Position numbers and translations under genes: made by a program. Source: Mammaliicoccus sp. Dog046 (GTDB lineage Bacteria; Bacillota; Bacilli; Staphylococcales; Staphylococcaceae). From it: a DNA stretch of 64,000 nt. The DNA is taken from NCBI RefSeq assembly GCF_034039665.1, contig NZ_CP120131.1, positions 1,784,446 to 1,848,445 of the forward strand. Direction: 5' to 3'. This document shows, one piece after another, positions 63,974 to 64,000 of this stretch; the stretch's first letter is position 1; each line of letters starts with the position of its first letter. The notes under the pieces are model-generated. The model saw only the letters and a program-made list of their open reading frames with translations. It was not told where the DNA came from and did no database searches.

Positions 63974-64000
63974 TTAATCTAGGATTTCTATATATTTAAT
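63974..64000 (-). CDS. Small Sm-like protein, copy 3 (only the end is in the window)
   Basis: The last nine codons encode IKYIEILD and a TAA, identical to the end of copy 2. Its stop is again 277 bases further on. The series therefore continues past the window edge. Confidence 0.6.
   Translation of the reverse strand: MKYIEILD

Larger units (their letters stand above)
63420..64000. repeat. 277-bp tandem duplication unit
   Basis: Gene stops at 63420, 63697 and 63974 are spaced 277 bp. Each unit includes the small gene and its leader with GATTGCTTAATCTA at the junction. At least two full units and the start of a third. Confidence 0.8.

Overview
The window looks like chromosome of a low-GC staphylococcal species, meaning Staphylococcus or the closely related Mammaliicoccus. 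The reasons are the Atl-type bifunctional autolysin, the qoxABCD quinol oxidase, the menF-menD-menH-menB cluster opposite menA, a vraA-vraB-vraC operon, tagG/tagH divergent from each other, and AT-rich spacers with staphylococcal-type terminators. An NsrR/Hmp nitric oxide pair, a xylose operon run by an AraC-type protein, and a wall teichoic acid (WTA) set with glycerol-type but no ribitol-type enzymes argue against S. aureus. I cannot fix the species from sequence alone.

Layout: (1) 1-2.8 kb: 5' part of hmp on the minus strand, nsrR divergent from it with a well-formed NsrR operator, then a secreted DUF5011 protein. (2) 3-7.1 kb: qoxABCD. (3) 7.2-10.1 kb: a three-gene leftward module (MarR regulator, threonine aldolase-like enzyme, AlaX-like tRNA editing enzyme) lying between two copies of a roughly 150-bp repeat. 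(4) 10.1-26.8 kb: cell-surface glycopolymer genes, all leftward. These include a second TagGH-like exporter, a UDP-ManNAc-type dehydrogenase, four glycosyltransferases, an asparagine-synthase-like protein, an OatA-like acyltransferase and a TagF-like polymerase. (5) 27-38 kb: core WTA genes (tarD, tarX, tarB, tagG, tagH, tarA), with a frameshifted fmtA-like gene and the vraABC fatty-acyl operon inserted among them. (6) 38.3-46.8 kb: LytR-CpsA-Psr ligase, DUF2538 protein, GNAT enzyme, the large autolysin atl, an acyltransferase and a small hypothetical protein. (7) 46.9-53.9 kb: an aminotransferase and the menaquinone genes. (8) 54.5-60.7 kb: an esterase and the xylA-xylB-transporter operon with its divergent AraC regulator. 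(9) 61.2-64 kb: a DUF4352 protein, two duplicated lipoproteins, and a 277-bp-period tandem series of small Sm-like proteins running off the window end.

Functional logic: menaquinone made by the men genes is the electron donor for the Qox terminal oxidase. NsrR/Hmp protects that respiratory chain from nitric oxide. TarA and TarB make the WTA linkage-unit primer, TarD makes CDP-glycerol, the TagF-like enzyme polymerises it, TagGH exports it and the LCP protein attaches it to peptidoglycan, where FmtA and Atl act. The second TagGH-like operon probably exports a different polymer that contains an acidic amino sugar.

The spacers are unusually rich in repeats. There are two unrelated tandem arrays that both have an exact 41-bp period, one 40-bp array, a 130-bp array of palindromes, an inverted pair of ~160-bp elements enclosing 0.9 kb, and two families of short dispersed palindromes. 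I saw no tRNA, rRNA, CRISPR, transposase or phage gene.
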